Shown piece by piece: positions 10,077-21,650 of a stretch of DNA of 64,000 nt (its first letter is position 1; the number at the start of each line of letters is the position of its first letter). The DNA is from Aeromonas diversa CDC 2478-85 (GTDB lineage Bacteria; Pseudomonadota; Gammaproteobacteria; Enterobacterales; Aeromonadaceae). The stretch spans positions 124,001-188,000 of the forward strand of contig NZ_CDCE01000037.1 in NCBI RefSeq assembly GCF_000819805.1, written 5' to 3'. The position numbers were made by a program, and so were the translations under genes. The notes beneath the pieces were generated by a model that was not told the origin of the DNA, did no database searches, and saw only the letters and a program-made list of their open reading frames with translations.

Positions 10077-10646
10077 ATGAAAGAGGCTAATGGCGTAAGT
10101 TACGAGACCCTGGTCACCCTTTTCGAACAACACGATCTGATGGCGACGGCGGTCGAGGCCCATGCCGTGGTGTGCGGTCTTATCTGCGGGGGTTGTCCCC
10201 TCGATGGCAAGAGCTGGTTGCCTCACCTTAACGATCTCATCAACGACGGCTTTGGCTTGCCCAATCCGGTTCGTCAGGCGATGACATCCCTCTATGAGTC
10301 GGTGATTGCCTCCCTGATGGCCCAGAAGGGCGTCGAGCTGATGCTGCCGCCGGACGAGGCCCCCCTCGATGAGCGCATCGATGCCCTGGTCGAATGGTCC
10401 CAGGCCTTCCTGGCCGGTTTCGGTGTGGTGCAACAGGAGCTGGGTAAGGCCTCCGAAGAGCTGCAAGAGATGGTGCGCGACATTGCCAACATCACTCAGG
10501 TCTCCGACGAGCTGGATCAGGAAGATGAAGAGAACGAGGCCGCGTTCCTGGTGCTCTATGAGCACGTCAAACTGGGCGTCATGATGGCCTTCGAAGAGTG
10601 TGGCAAGCGCCCCTCTACACCGGCTGGCGCTCCGACTCTGCATTGA
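10077..10646 (+). CDS. ygfB: YgfB, UPF0149 family protein
   Basis: A 189-residue UPF0149 protein. The N-terminal SYETLVTLFEQH and AVVCGLICGG regions and the C-terminal LVLYEHVKLGVMMAFEE are family features. The middle is acidic. No catalytic motif is seen. In Pseudomonas, YgfB is reported to affect amidase expression and beta-lactam resistance; here its role is unknown. It is divergent from zapA and 94 bases before ubiH. In E. coli, pepP lies between ygfB and ubiH; it is missing here. Confidence 0.9.
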   Translation: MKEANGVSYETLVTLFEQHDLMATAVEAHAVVCGLICGGCPLDGKSWLPHLNDLINDGFGLPNPVRQAMTSLYESVIASLMAQKGVELMLPPDEAPLDERIDALVEWSQAFLAGFGVVQQELGKASEELQEMVRDIANITQVSDELDQEDEENEAAFLVLYEHVKLGVMMAFEECGKRPSTPAGAPTLH

Positions 10647-10740
10647 TCCGATGAGAAGTGCCGGGCGGCTCGCACCCCGGCGACGTGGGGCTGTGCTACC
10701 ATGGCCCCACCTTTTTACTCTCCACCGCGTGGAACCCTGC

Positions 10741-11937
10741 ATGTCAGTTAACCACTACGATGTCGCCATCGTTGGCGGCGGCATGAGCGGCGCCTGCCTG
10801 GCGCTGGCGCTCTCTCGTCTCCCGTTACGGGTGGCACTGCTGGAGGCGGCCCTGCCCGACGTGGCTCAGCATCCCGCCTTCGATGCTCGCGCCATCGCCC
10901 TCTCGGCGGGTAGCGTCGATGCCCTGAGCCGGCACGGGATCTGGCCTCTGCTGGCGCCGCAAGCTGAACCCATCACCCGGATCCATGTCTCCGATGCCGG
11001 CCATCTTGGGCAGGTCCGGCTGGCGGCGAGTGACTACCGGCTCCCGGCCCTCGGTCAGGTGATCGAGCTCACGGCCGCCGGGCGTGCCCTGCAACAGGCC
11101 TTGGCCATGGCCCGCAATGTCGAGTTCTACTGTCCGGTGACGCCGATGACGCTGCAGCCCGACGTGAGCGGCGTGACCCTGACCCTCTCCGATGGACGAG
11201 CCTTGTCGACCCGCCTGTTGGTGGCGGCCGATGGGGGACACTCCTTTGTGCGCGAGGCGCTCAAGATCCCCGTCACTCGCCACGACTTTGAGCAGAGCGC
11301 GCTGATCGCCACCGTTAAAACGGCCGAGCACCCTCAGGGGCGAGCCTTCGAGCGCTTTACCAAGGGGGGGCCGCTGGCCCTGCTGCCGCTGCCAGGTGGA
11401 CTCAGCTCCCTGGTCTGGAGCGTGCCGCGCCATGAGGCCCCCGAATTGGCGGCCCTGCCCGATGCGGCCTTTCTGGCTCGTCTGCAACAGGCCTTTGGCT
11501 GGCGCCTCGGGCGTTTTGAGCAGACTGGGCCGCGTCATCTCTATCCTCTGGTCATGACTCAGGCGCCCTGGCCCATCGGACAGCGCACCGTGCTGCTCGG
11601 CAATGCGGCCCATCTGCTGCACCCCATCGCGGGTCAAGGCTTTAACCTCGGCATGCGCGACATCGATCAACTGGTGCTGACGCTCGAAGAGGGGCTGAGC
11701 CGGGGCGAGCAGCCCGGCGATCATGAGATGTTGCGACGCTACTGGGAGCGGCGCCGTCAGGATCAGCAGGACACCATCTGGCTGACCAGCGCACTCGCCG
11801 AGCTCTTCTCCAACGACTATGCCCCCCTGGTGGTCGGCCGTAACCTGGGGCTCTCCCTGATGGGTCATCTGCCCCTGTTGCAACGTCCCCTGGTGGCGCA
11901 GACCCTGGGCTTTGGTGTCGCCCCCTCCGCGCGCTGA
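10741..11937 (+). CDS. ubiH: UbiH, 2-octaprenyl-6-methoxyphenol hydroxylase
   Basis: FAD monooxygenase of ubiquinone synthesis, hydroxylating the ring at C4. From ATG 10741 it has 398 residues: an N-terminal dinucleotide-binding motif IVGGGMSGACLALAL (about residues 10-24), the second FAD motif LLVAADGGHSFVR, and the GD motif LLGNAAHLLHPIAGQGFNLGMRD. In this last motif the usual GD reads GN, as is known in UbiH. The open frame extends 47 codons upstream without family similarity. It is followed 11 bases later by ubiI, so the two are probably one operon. Confidence 0.93.
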   Translation: MSVNHYDVAIVGGGMSGACLALALSRLPLRVALLEAALPDVAQHPAFDARAIALSAGSVDALSRHGIWPLLAPQAEPITRIHVSDAGHLGQVRLAASDYRLPALGQVIELTAAGRALQQALAMARNVEFYCPVTPMTLQPDVSGVTLTLSDGRALSTRLLVAADGGHSFVREALKIPVTRHDFEQSALIATVKTAEHPQGRAFERFTKGGPLALLPLPGGLSSLVWSVPRHEAPELAALPDAAFLARLQQAFGWRLGRFEQTGPRHLYPLVMTQAPWPIGQRTVLLGNAAHLLHPIAGQGFNLGMRDIDQLVLTLEEGLSRGEQPGDHEMLRRYWERRRQDQQDTIWLTSALAELFSNDYAPLVVGRNLGLSLMGHLPLLQRPLVAQTLGFGVAPSAR

Positions 11938-11948
11938 AAGGAATCCCT

Positions 11949-13160
11949 ATGCAAACTTTCGATCTCATCATCAATGGCGGCGGCATGGTCGGGCTCGCAC
12001 TGGCGGGCTCCCTCAGAGGGAGTGGCCTGCGCATCGCCATCATAGAGGGGCAGCTGCCCGATCCAGCTCTGGGGCCGGTGGCCGACAACCGGGTCAGCGC
12101 CTTGAGCCTGGCCAGCCAGCAGCTGCTGCGCCGGGTTGGCGCCTGGTCAGGCATGGAGGCGCGCCGGTTTCAGCCCTACACCCGTATGGAGGTGTGGGAG
12201 CAAGACAGCTTTGGTCGCATCGAGTTTGATGCGGCGCCCCTGCGCCAGCCGGCCCTGGGTCATATCGTCGAAAACCGCGTGATCCAGTTGGCCCTGCTCG
12301 AGGCGCTGGAGGGCGAGGCTGGGGTGACCCTGATCACTCCGGCGCGCGCTCAGTCGCTGCAGGTGGGGGAGAGCGGCGCCGTGCTGCTGCTCGACGATGG
12401 CCGCGCCCTCGGTGCCAAGTTGGTGGTGGCCGCCGATGGCGCCCACTCCTGGCTGCGCCGCCAGGCCGATATTCCGCTCACCAGCTGGGACTACGGCCAC
12501 CACGCCCTGGTGGCGACGGTGCGCACGCAAGAGCCCCACGGCGGTGTCGCGCGCCAGATCTTCACCCCGGACGGGCCACTCGCCTTTCTGCCGCTCTGGG
12601 ATGCACACACCTGCTCCATCGTCTGGTCCTTGCCCCCGGAGCGGGCTGAAGGATTAATCCAGTGTGATGAAGAGGCCTTCAACCGTCGTCTCACGGTCGC
12701 CTTCGACGGCCACCTCGGCCTGTGTCAGCTGCAGGGCGCGCGCTGCGCCATACCGCTCACCGCCCGCTTTGCCCGTGACTTTGCCCGCGAGCGGCTGGCC
12801 CTGGTGGGGGACGCGGCCCACACCATACACCCGCTGGCGGGCCAGGGGGTGAACCTGGGGCTGCTGGATGTGGCTGCCCTGGCCGAGCAGATCCTGGCGG
12901 TGCATGGTGCCGGTGGCGACATCGGCAGGCTCGAGAGCCTGCGCCCCTTCGAGCGGGCACGCAAGGCCGAGGCGGCGCGCATGCTGGCGGCCATGGAGGG
13001 GCTCAAGCGTCTGTTTGCTGGGCGCCACCCGTTGAAGAAACTGGTGCGCGGCATGGGCCTGGTGATGACCGATCTTGCGGCGCCCATCAAGGAGCGATTC
13101 ATCCTCGCGGCCATGGGGCTCGATGCCTTGCCGCCACGCTACAGAGATGAAAAAAACTAA
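11949..13160 (+). CDS. ubiI: UbiI (VisC), ubiquinone C5 hydroxylase
   Basis: FAD-dependent monooxygenase that hydroxylates C5 of the ubiquinone ring. It has 403 residues: N-terminal NGGGMVGLALAGSL, middle LVVAADGAHSWLRRQA, and C-terminal LVGDAAHTIHPLAGQGVNLGLLD, the canonical GD motif. An AAAGGA ribosome site precedes the ATG. It is a paralogue of the upstream ubiH. The family separation (UbiI rather than UbiF or UbiH) rests on gene order ubiH-ubiI as in E. coli and on overall resemblance. A terminator follows at 13200. Confidence 0.9.
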   Translation: MQTFDLIINGGGMVGLALAGSLRGSGLRIAIIEGQLPDPALGPVADNRVSALSLASQQLLRRVGAWSGMEARRFQPYTRMEVWEQDSFGRIEFDAAPLRQPALGHIVENRVIQLALLEALEGEAGVTLITPARAQSLQVGESGAVLLLDDGRALGAKLVVAADGAHSWLRRQADIPLTSWDYGHHALVATVRTQEPHGGVARQIFTPDGPLAFLPLWDAHTCSIVWSLPPERAEGLIQCDEEAFNRRLTVAFDGHLGLCQLQGARCAIPLTARFARDFARERLALVGDAAHTIHPLAGQGVNLGLLDVAALAEQILAVHGAGGDIGRLESLRPFERARKAEAARMLAAMEGLKRLFAGRHPLKKLVRGMGLVMTDLAAPIKERFILAAMGLDALPPRYRDEKN

Positions 13161-13199
13161 TAAAAAGCCTGTTTTCACTAAATTTAACTAATGTAATGA

Positions 13200-13231
13200 G
13201 GCTATCGATGCCACTGCACCGATAGCCTTTT
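13200..13231 (+). terminator. Terminator after ubiI
   Basis: Stem GGCTATCG (13200-13207) with CGATAGCC (13220-13227), a 12-base loop, then TTTTG. Confidence 0.75.
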
Positions 13232-13243
13232 GTTTGGCATGTG

Positions 13244-13259
13244 GCGCAAACGTTTTTAT
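13244..13259 (+). promoter_or_regulatory. PurR-like operator upstream of gcvT
   Basis: GCGCAAACGTTTTTAT contains the full CGCAAACGTTTT core of the E. coli PurR consensus. It lies 260 bases upstream of gcvT and 160-180 bases upstream of a TATAAT. The E. coli gcv operon is known to be repressed by PurR; here this is inferred from the site only. Confidence 0.65.
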
Positions 13260-13420
13260 GTAAAATGTGACAGAACAGTGAAATCTGGTGTTTTATGTTG
13301 CGCACTGCCGGGTAAATCTGGTTTTCTCACTCTGTTTGTATCCGTAGCTGGTGCGTCATGATTTCGGTTGGATTAGTTTTTTTCTAGTTAGGAGCGGTTC
13401 TACCGGATCTTGCCATGACT

Positions 13421-13426
13421 TATAAT
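13421..13426 (+). promoter_or_regulatory. Probable -10 of the gcv promoter
   Basis: A perfect TATAAT 91 bases before the gcvT start. No good -35 is seen at 16-18 bases spacing, which is consistent with an activator-dependent promoter. The rest of 13260-13517 shows no glycine-riboswitch core and no other feature that can be named. Confidence 0.45.
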
Positions 13427-13517
13427 CCGCACCATTCAAGGACCCGGCCCGACTCGCGATGTCGAGAGGCCATCCCGCCTGCAGGCCTTCTGTGGGCAGA
13501 GAGCAAGGAAAAGTGAG

Positions 13518-14615
13518 ATGACCCAGAAAACCGTTCTGCATCCCAAGCATCTGGAAGCCGGCGCCAAGATGGTCGACTTCCACGGTTGGGAGATGCCCAT
13601 CAACTACGGCTCCCAGATTGAAGAGCACCACGCGGTGCGCGGCGACGCCGGCATGTTCGACGTCTCCCACATGACCATCGTCGATTTGCACGGCGAGCGG
13701 GTCAAACCCTTCCTGCAGCACCTGCTGGCCAACGACGTGGCCAAGCTGACCCAGCCTGGCAAGGCCCTCTATACCGGCATGTTGACCGCCGATGGCGGCG
13801 TCATCGACGATCTCATCGTCTACTTCCTCGGTGACACCTTCTATCGCCTGGTGGTGAACTCGGCCACCCGCGAGAAGGATCTGGCCTGGATCACTCACCA
13901 CGCCGCCGACTTTGGCGTCGCCGTCACCGAGCGCCCCGAGCTTGCCATGATCGCGGTGCAGGGGCCCAAGGCCAAGCTCAAGGTGGCCACAGTGCTGAGC
14001 GCCGCCCAGCGCACCGCCGTGGTGGGCATGAAGCCCTTCTTCGGCGTGCAGGCCGGCGATCTCTTCATCGCCACCACCGGCTACACCGGCGAAGAGGGGT
14101 ATGAAATCGTGGTGCCCGAGCAGAAGGCCTGCGAGCTGTGGCAGGCGCTGCTGGATGCGGGCGTCGCCCCGTGCGGCCTGGGTGCCCGCGATACCCTGCG
14201 TCTGGAAGCGGGCATGAATCTCTATGGCCAGGACATGGACGAGTCGGTCTCTCCGCTCGCCGCCAACATGGCCTGGACCATCGCCTGGGAGCCGAGCGAT
14301 CGTACCTTCATCGGTCGCGCCGCCCTGGAAGCCCAAAAGGCTGCCGCCAATCTGCCCAAGCTGGTGGGGCTGGTGATGGAAGAGAAGGGGGTACTGCGTG
14401 CCGGCATGCCGGTCACCTTCACCACCGAAGCCGGTGAGGCGCGCGAAGGCGTCATCACCTCCGGCACCTTCTCCCCGACCCTGGGCCTCTCCATCGCCCT
14501 GGCCCGCGTACCCCGCGACATCGGTGCCACCGCCCAGGTCGAGATCCGCAAGAAACTGGTGACCGTTGCCGTCACCAAACCCGCTTTTGTCCGCAACGGC
14601 CAGAAGATCGTCTGA
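13518..14615 (+). CDS. gcvT: GcvT, aminomethyltransferase (T protein)
   Basis: Glycine cleavage T protein: takes the aminomethyl group from lipoyl-GcvH and gives 5,10-methylene-THF plus ammonia. It has 365 residues, as in E. coli (364). Characteristic segments are [20 protein letters not shown] near the N-terminus (read in two parts), [17 protein letters not shown], and the catalytic region [19 protein letters not shown], with the Asp that binds the pterin. An AAGGAAA site is upstream. It is first of gcvT-gcvH-gcvP; gcvH starts 25 bases downstream. Confidence 0.98.
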   Translation: MTQKTVLHPKHLEAGAKMVDFHGWEMPINYGSQIEEHHAVRGDAGMFDVSHMTIVDLHGERVKPFLQHLLANDVAKLTQPGKALYTGMLTADGGVIDDLIVYFLGDTFYRLVVNSATREKDLAWITHHAADFGVAVTERPELAMIAVQGPKAKLKVATVLSAAQRTAVVGMKPFFGVQAGDLFIATTGYTGEEGYEIVVPEQKACELWQALLDAGVAPCGLGARDTLRLEAGMNLYGQDMDESVSPLAANMAWTIAWEPSDRTFIGRAALEAQKAAANLPKLVGLVMEEKGVLRAGMPVTFTTEAGEAREGVITSGTFSPTLGLSIALARVPRDIGATAQVEIRKKLVTVAVTKPAFVRNGQKIV

Positions 14616-14640
14616 CTCAAGAGAATAAAGGAAGCTGAAA

Positions 14641-15030
14641 ATGAGCCATATCCCGAGCGAACTTAAATATGCCACCTCCCACGAGTGGATCCGTGTCGAA
14701 GCCAACGGTGAGGCCGTGGTGGGCATCACAGAGCACGCCCAGGAGCTCTTGGGTGACATGGTGTTCGTCGACTTGCCCGAGGTGGGCAAACAGGTGAGCG
14801 CCGGTGACGACTGCGCCGTGGCCGAGTCGGTCAAGGCCGCCTCCGACATCTACTCCCCGGTGAGCGGTGAGATAGTTGCCATCAACGAGGAGCTGGAAGG
14901 TAGCCCTGAGCTGGTCAACTCCGATCCCTACGGCGCCGGCTGGCTGTTCCGCATCAAGCTGGACGACGCCGGCGAGCTGGCCAACCTGCTGGATGCCGAC
15001 GGCTACCAGGGCGTGGTGGACGAAGCCTGA
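14641..15030 (+). CDS. gcvH: GcvH, glycine cleavage H protein
   Basis: Lipoyl carrier that shuttles the aminomethyl intermediate between P and T proteins. It has 129 residues, the E. coli length. The lipoylation motif is clear, with the modified Lys in [19 protein letters not shown] (about residue 65), and the C-terminus [10 protein letters not shown] is typical. The gene is followed 8 bases later by a terminator-like hairpin, before gcvP. Confidence 0.98.
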   Translation: MSHIPSELKYATSHEWIRVEANGEAVVGITEHAQELLGDMVFVDLPEVGKQVSAGDDCAVAESVKAASDIYSPVSGEIVAINEELEGSPELVNSDPYGAGWLFRIKLDDAGELANLLDADGYQGVVDEA

Positions 15031-15038
15031 TGAACGGA

Positions 15039-15063
15039 GGCCCTGCCAGTGCGGGGCCTTTTT
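15039..15063 (+). terminator. Terminator-like hairpin between gcvH and gcvP
   Basis: GGCCCTGC (15039-15046), loop CAGT, GCGGGGCC (15051-15058), then TTTTT. It is followed by a second hairpin, GGCGGC-ATA-GCCGCC (15071-15085), and another GC-rich inverted repeat around 15098-15110. It is in the middle of an otherwise collinear operon. Confidence 0.75.
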
Positions 15064-15195
15064 GCATCAAGGCGGCATAGCCGCCCCGCATCATTGCGGC
15101 GCACGCCGCCTGTGTCTTGCGGCACCTAGAACATGAGCGAATGCCTGCCCGGCTGCGGCCGCGCGTGGGTAGAAATGACAAGGAAGAGAAGGGAC

Positions 15196-18072
<2,877 letters not shown>

Positions 18073-18118
18073 GCGTGCAGGTCGGTTAACCTATCGGGCC
18101 TGAGTGCCCACTATGCAC

Positions 18119-18148
18119 AGAGGGAGGCCATGGGCCTCCCTCTCGTTA
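18119..18148 (+). terminator. Terminator after gcvP
   Basis: An 11-bp perfect stem AGAGGGAGGCC/GGCCTCCCTCT (18119-18129 with 18133-18143) with a 3-base loop; the tail is only weakly T-rich. Confidence 0.7.
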
Positions 18149-18404
18149 TTGTTCAGCATCGAGAGAGAACCCGCCTCCTGGCGAGTCTTGCATCCCGATA
18201 AATCGCACCATGCATAAGATGTGGCCCGCATGCGAATGGCCCCTTCGTCGCCTGCCCAAAGGTAGTATCACCAGCCCGTTAATGGTAAAGTCTCGCAGTT
18301 TTTGAGCTCTGCCAAGGCTCGCATTCCTTGGTGTGGAGTGGCACTTATCGGGAGCAATAAATGAGCAGTCTCGATAACGTACAGAGTAAAACACTGGTAA
18401 AAGG
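18144..18404 (+). other. Upstream region of the surface-polysaccharide locus
   Basis: Non-coding up to 18360. It probably holds the locus promoter, but no clear -35/-10 pair could be fixed. A small hairpin CCAAGG-N8-CCTTGG is seen near 18312-18332. A short leader reading frame (18361-18438) with a good ribosome site lies at its end. Confidence 0.4.
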
Positions 18405-18438
18405 CAGCAGGTTGGGAGCTGTAACCCACGTGCGGTAG
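18361..18438 (+). CDS. Possible 25-residue leader peptide ending inside the ops element
   Basis: ATG at 18361 has a GGGAG site at 18349-18353 and opens a 25-codon frame (MSSLDNVQSKTLVKGSRLG, then AVTHVR). Its TAG stop (18436-18438) is the TAG inside the ops core GCGGTAGC. No homologue is recognised and it may be chance. A translated leader that ends exactly at the RfaH recruitment site would place a ribosome next to the paused polymerase, which makes the arrangement worth recording. Confidence 0.35.
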   Translation: MSSLDNVQSKTLVKGSRLGAVTHVR

Positions 18439-18443
18439 CCTTG
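18405..18443 (+). promoter_or_regulatory. JUMPstart element with ops site (RfaH target)
   Basis: The stretch has CAGC at 18405, GGGAGCTG at 18414-18421 and GCGGTAGC at 18432-18439, in the order and spacing of the JUMPstart sequence found ahead of O-antigen and capsule operons. The ops core pauses RNA polymerase and recruits the NusG paralogue RfaH, which suppresses termination over long operons. It lies about 180 bases before rmlB. Confidence 0.88.
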
Positions 18444-18623
18444 TCTTCTTATCAATGTTTGTCTTTTTTTTGTTCTGTTTGGTGATCGGTCGCCTGAGCG
18501 GCACAGCGTCATACCCAAGCGTCTTTGATCAACGAGCAGGTCGCCCATAGCGGGCCATCGCCTGCCATCAGGCAGAGCCGAGAGCTTAACATTTCATCCT
18601 TCCTGACGTGGTTGAGTTACCCC

Positions 18624-19709
18624 ATGAAAATCCTAGTCACCGGCGGTGCCGGTTTTATCGGCTCTGCCGTGGTTCGTCATATCGTTGGTCACACACAAGA
18701 CGCGGTGGTTAATCTCGACAAACTCACCTACGCGGGTAACCTCGAGTCACTCGTTGATGTATCTACCAGCGATCGCTATGCCTTCGAGCAGGTGGATATC
18801 TGCGATCGCGCCGAACTGGATCGGGTGTTTGCACAGCATCAGCCCGATGCTGTGATGCATCTGGCGGCCGAGAGCCACGTTGATCGCTCTATCACTGGGC
18901 CGGCGGCGTTTATCGAGACCAATATCGTCGGCACCTATATGCTGCTTGAGGCGGCACGTGCCTATTGGAATGGTCTGGACGAGGTACGCAAGGCGGCCTT
19001 CCGCTTCCATCACATCTCCACCGACGAGGTGTACGGGGACTTGCCCCATCCGGATGAGGTCAGCGGCGACGACCCGCTGCCGCTCTTTACCGAGACGACT
19101 CCCTATGCACCGAGCAGCCCCTATTCCGCTTCCAAGGCGTCGAGCGATCATCTGGTGCGCGCCTGGCGCCGAACCTATGGCCTGCCAACCCTGGTCACGA
19201 ACTGCTCCAACAACTATGGCCCCTATCACTTTCCCGAGAAGCTGATCCCGTTAGTTGTCCTCAACGCCCTGGATGGCAAGCCGCTGCCTGTGTATGGCAA
19301 GGGCGATCAGATCCGGGATTGGCTCTATGTGGAAGATCACGCTCGGGCGCTCTACAAGGTGGTCACCACGGGCGTGGTAGGGGAGACCTACAACATCGGT
19401 GGGCACAATGAGAAGCAAAATCTGGAGGTGGTGCATACCATCTGCGATCTGCTTGACGAGATGGTGCCTAAAGCCTGCTCCTATCGGGAACAGATCACCT
19501 ATGTCGCCGATCGCCCTGGCCACGACCGCCGCTATGCCATTGACGCCAGCAAGATGAGCGCCGAGCTCGATTGGCAGCCGCAAGAAACCTTCGAATCCGG
19601 GATCCGCAAGACGGTGCAGTGGTATCTGGATAACCAGCAGTGGGTGGGCAACGTCAAGAGCGGTGCCTATCAATCCTGGATCGAGCAGAACTATGGGGAG
19701 CGTAGCTGA
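18624..19709 (+). CDS. rmlB: RmlB, dTDP-glucose 4,6-dehydratase
   Basis: Second step of dTDP-L-rhamnose synthesis: dTDP-glucose to the 4-keto-6-deoxy sugar. It is an extended SDR of 361 residues: the NAD motif [15 protein letters not shown] (residues 7-21), the [15 protein letters not shown] block typical of RmlB, and catalytic [10 protein letters not shown] with Tyr/Lys. The ATG at 18624 fits the family; the open frame begins 33 codons earlier. It is first gene of the cluster behind the JUMPstart element. The stop overlaps the rmlD start by one base (TGATG). Confidence 0.97.
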   Translation: MKILVTGGAGFIGSAVVRHIVGHTQDAVVNLDKLTYAGNLESLVDVSTSDRYAFEQVDICDRAELDRVFAQHQPDAVMHLAAESHVDRSITGPAAFIETNIVGTYMLLEAARAYWNGLDEVRKAAFRFHHISTDEVYGDLPHPDEVSGDDPLPLFTETTPYAPSSPYSASKASSDHLVRAWRRTYGLPTLVTNCSNNYGPYHFPEKLIPLVVLNALDGKPLPVYGKGDQIRDWLYVEDHARALYKVVTTGVVGETYNIGGHNEKQNLEVVHTICDLLDEMVPKACSYREQITYVADRPGHDRRYAIDASKMSAELDWQPQETFESGIRKTVQWYLDNQQWVGNVKSGAYQSWIEQNYGERS

Positions 19710-20596
19710 TGCATATCCTGCTGTTTGGCAAAAACGGTCAGGTGGGTTGGGAGTTGCAGCGCTCGCTCGCCCCATTGGGCCGTATCACCGCCGTCGACTT
19801 CGACTCCACCGACTATTGCGGCGACTTTAGTAACCCGGCGGGGGTGGCCGAAACGGTACGGCTAGTCAAACCGGATGTGATCGTGAACGCGGCGGCGCAT
19901 ACGGCGGTCGACAAGGCCGAGAGCGAGCGTGAGTTTGCCGAGCTGCTCAATGCCACCAGCGTGGCGGCGATTGCCAGAGAAGCCCAAGTGCTGGGCGCCT
20001 GGCTGGTACACTACTCCACCGATTATGTATTCGATGGCAGTGGCGAACGTCCCTGGGTTGAAACCGATGCGACGGCTCCTCTCAACGTCTATGGTGAGAC
20101 CAAGCTGGCAGGAGAACAGGCGGCAGCACTCTGCTCCCGTCATCTTATCTTCCGCACCAGCTGGGTCTATGCCGCCCGTGGCGCTAACTTCGCCAAGACC
20201 ATGCTGCGTTTTGGTAAAGAGCGCAGCGAGATGTCGGTCATCAATGATCAATTCGGCGCACCGACCGGTGCCGAACTGCTGGCCGATTGCACGGCTCACG
20301 CGATCCGTGTTGCGCAAGCGAGGCCGCAGGTCGCCGGGCTCTATCATCTGATTGCCTCGGGTACCACCACCTGGTTTGACTATGCACAGCTGGTGTTTAG
20401 CAAGGCCAAAGAGGTAGGGGTTGAGCTTGCAGTCACACGTGTCAATGCGGTACCGACCAGCGCCTTCCCCACCCCCGCCAAGCGTCCTCACAACTCGCGA
20501 CTGGATACGACCAAGTTCCAGCAAACCTTTGATCTGGTGCTGCCAGATTGGAGTGTGGGTGTGGAGCGGATGTTGACCGAGATCCTCGCCACATAG
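19709..20596 (+). CDS. rmlD: RmlD, dTDP-4-dehydrorhamnose reductase
   Basis: Last step of dTDP-L-rhamnose synthesis, using NAD(P)H. It has 295 residues: N-terminal LLFGKNGQVGWELQRSL (Rossmann motif), VNAAAHTAVDKAE, STDYVFDGSG, and the catalytic YGETKLAGE with Tyr and Lys. It is translationally coupled to rmlB. The gene order B-D-A-C is that of enterobacterial and Aeromonas O-antigen clusters. Confidence 0.97.
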   Translation: MHILLFGKNGQVGWELQRSLAPLGRITAVDFDSTDYCGDFSNPAGVAETVRLVKPDVIVNAAAHTAVDKAESEREFAELLNATSVAAIAREAQVLGAWLVHYSTDYVFDGSGERPWVETDATAPLNVYGETKLAGEQAAALCSRHLIFRTSWVYAARGANFAKTMLRFGKERSEMSVINDQFGAPTGAELLADCTAHAIRVAQARPQVAGLYHLIASGTTTWFDYAQLVFSKAKEVGVELAVTRVNAVPTSAFPTPAKRPHNSRLDTTKFQQTFDLVLPDWSVGVERMLTEILAT

Positions 20597-20706
20597 GGAT
20601 CAATGTCGCCGCACTCAGTGAATGTACAGCTGACTGATAGGGATAAAAGTGACGGGGTGGCAGCAGGCCCCCTTATCTCGCAATTAAATAGAAGAAATTG
20701 AGCACC

Positions 20707-21585
20707 ATGACCCAACGTAAAGGCATTATTCTGGCCGGAGGCTCCGGCACCCGTCTCTATCCTGTCACCATGGCCGTGAGCAAGCAGCTGCTGCCTATTT
20801 ACGACAAGCCGATGATCTACTATCCGCTGAGCACCCTGATGCTGGCCGGCATTCGTGACATCCTCATCATCAGCACACCGCAAGATACTCCCAGATTCGA
20901 ACAGTTGCTGGGTGATGGCAGCCAATGGGGCCTGAACCTGCAATACAGGGTGCAGCCGAGCCCGGACGGGTTGGCTCAAGCCTTTATTCTGGGAGAGGAG
21001 TTCATCGGTACCGACCCCTGTGCTCTCGTGTTGGGTGATAACATCTTCTATGGCCATGACTTGCAGAAACAGCTTGAGGCGGCAGCAGCCAAAGAGAGCG
21101 GTGCCACCGTCTTTGCTTATCACGTACATGACCCTGAGCGTTACGGGGTAGTGGAATTTGATAAACAGGGAACAGCTATCTCCTTGGAAGAAAAGCCCCT
21201 AGAGCCCAAGAGCAATTACGCCGTTACCGGCCTCTATTTCTACGACAACAGTGTGGTGGAGATCGCCAAAGGCCTGAAGCCTTCGGCGCGCGGTGAATTG
21301 GAGATCACCGATGTGAACCGTATCTACCTGGAGCAAGGCAATCTGTCGGTGGCGATGATGGGCCGCGGTTATGCCTGGCTCGATACTGGTACCCATGAGA
21401 GCCTGATTGAAGCGAGCAACTTTATTCAGACCATTGAGACTCGTCAGGGATTGAAAGTCGCGTGTCCGGAAGAGATTGCCTATCGCAAGAAGTTCATTGA
21501 CGCAGAGCAAGTGAAAAGCCTGGCGGCGCCACTTGCGAAGAATGCCTATGGCCAGTATCTGCTAAAGCTCATCGCCAGAGCCTGA
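20707..21585 (+). CDS. rmlA: RmlA, glucose-1-phosphate thymidylyltransferase
   Basis: First enzyme of the dTDP-rhamnose pathway. It has 292 residues from ATG 20707 ([19 protein letters not shown]). The frame can open at a TTG three codons earlier. The nucleotidyltransferase signature [20 protein letters not shown] (N-terminal, about residues 9-28) and [10 protein letters not shown] with the metal-binding Asp are present. It lies 110 bases after rmlD, the largest gap inside the rml set, which shows no clear promoter. Confidence 0.97.
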   Translation: MTQRKGIILAGGSGTRLYPVTMAVSKQLLPIYDKPMIYYPLSTLMLAGIRDILIISTPQDTPRFEQLLGDGSQWGLNLQYRVQPSPDGLAQAFILGEEFIGTDPCALVLGDNIFYGHDLQKQLEAAAAKESGATVFAYHVHDPERYGVVEFDKQGTAISLEEKPLEPKSNYAVTGLYFYDNSVVEIAKGLKPSARGELEITDVNRIYLEQGNLSVAMMGRGYAWLDTGTHESLIEASNFIQTIETRQGLKVACPEEIAYRKKFIDAEQVKSLAAPLAKNAYGQYLLKLIARA

Positions 21586-21650
21586 CGCATTCAATAGATA
21601 CGCAGGCTTTGGTTCATGTCTCTCTAGCATCATAACGTGTGGGTAATCCA

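Noticed and set aside
13161..13517. Possible glycine riboswitch before gcvT
   Set aside because: The conserved glycine-aptamer core motifs are not seen; only a PurR box and a TATAAT can be supported.
13356..14849. 497-codon minus-strand frame opposite gcvT/gcvH
   Set aside because: Shadow frame of two certain genes.
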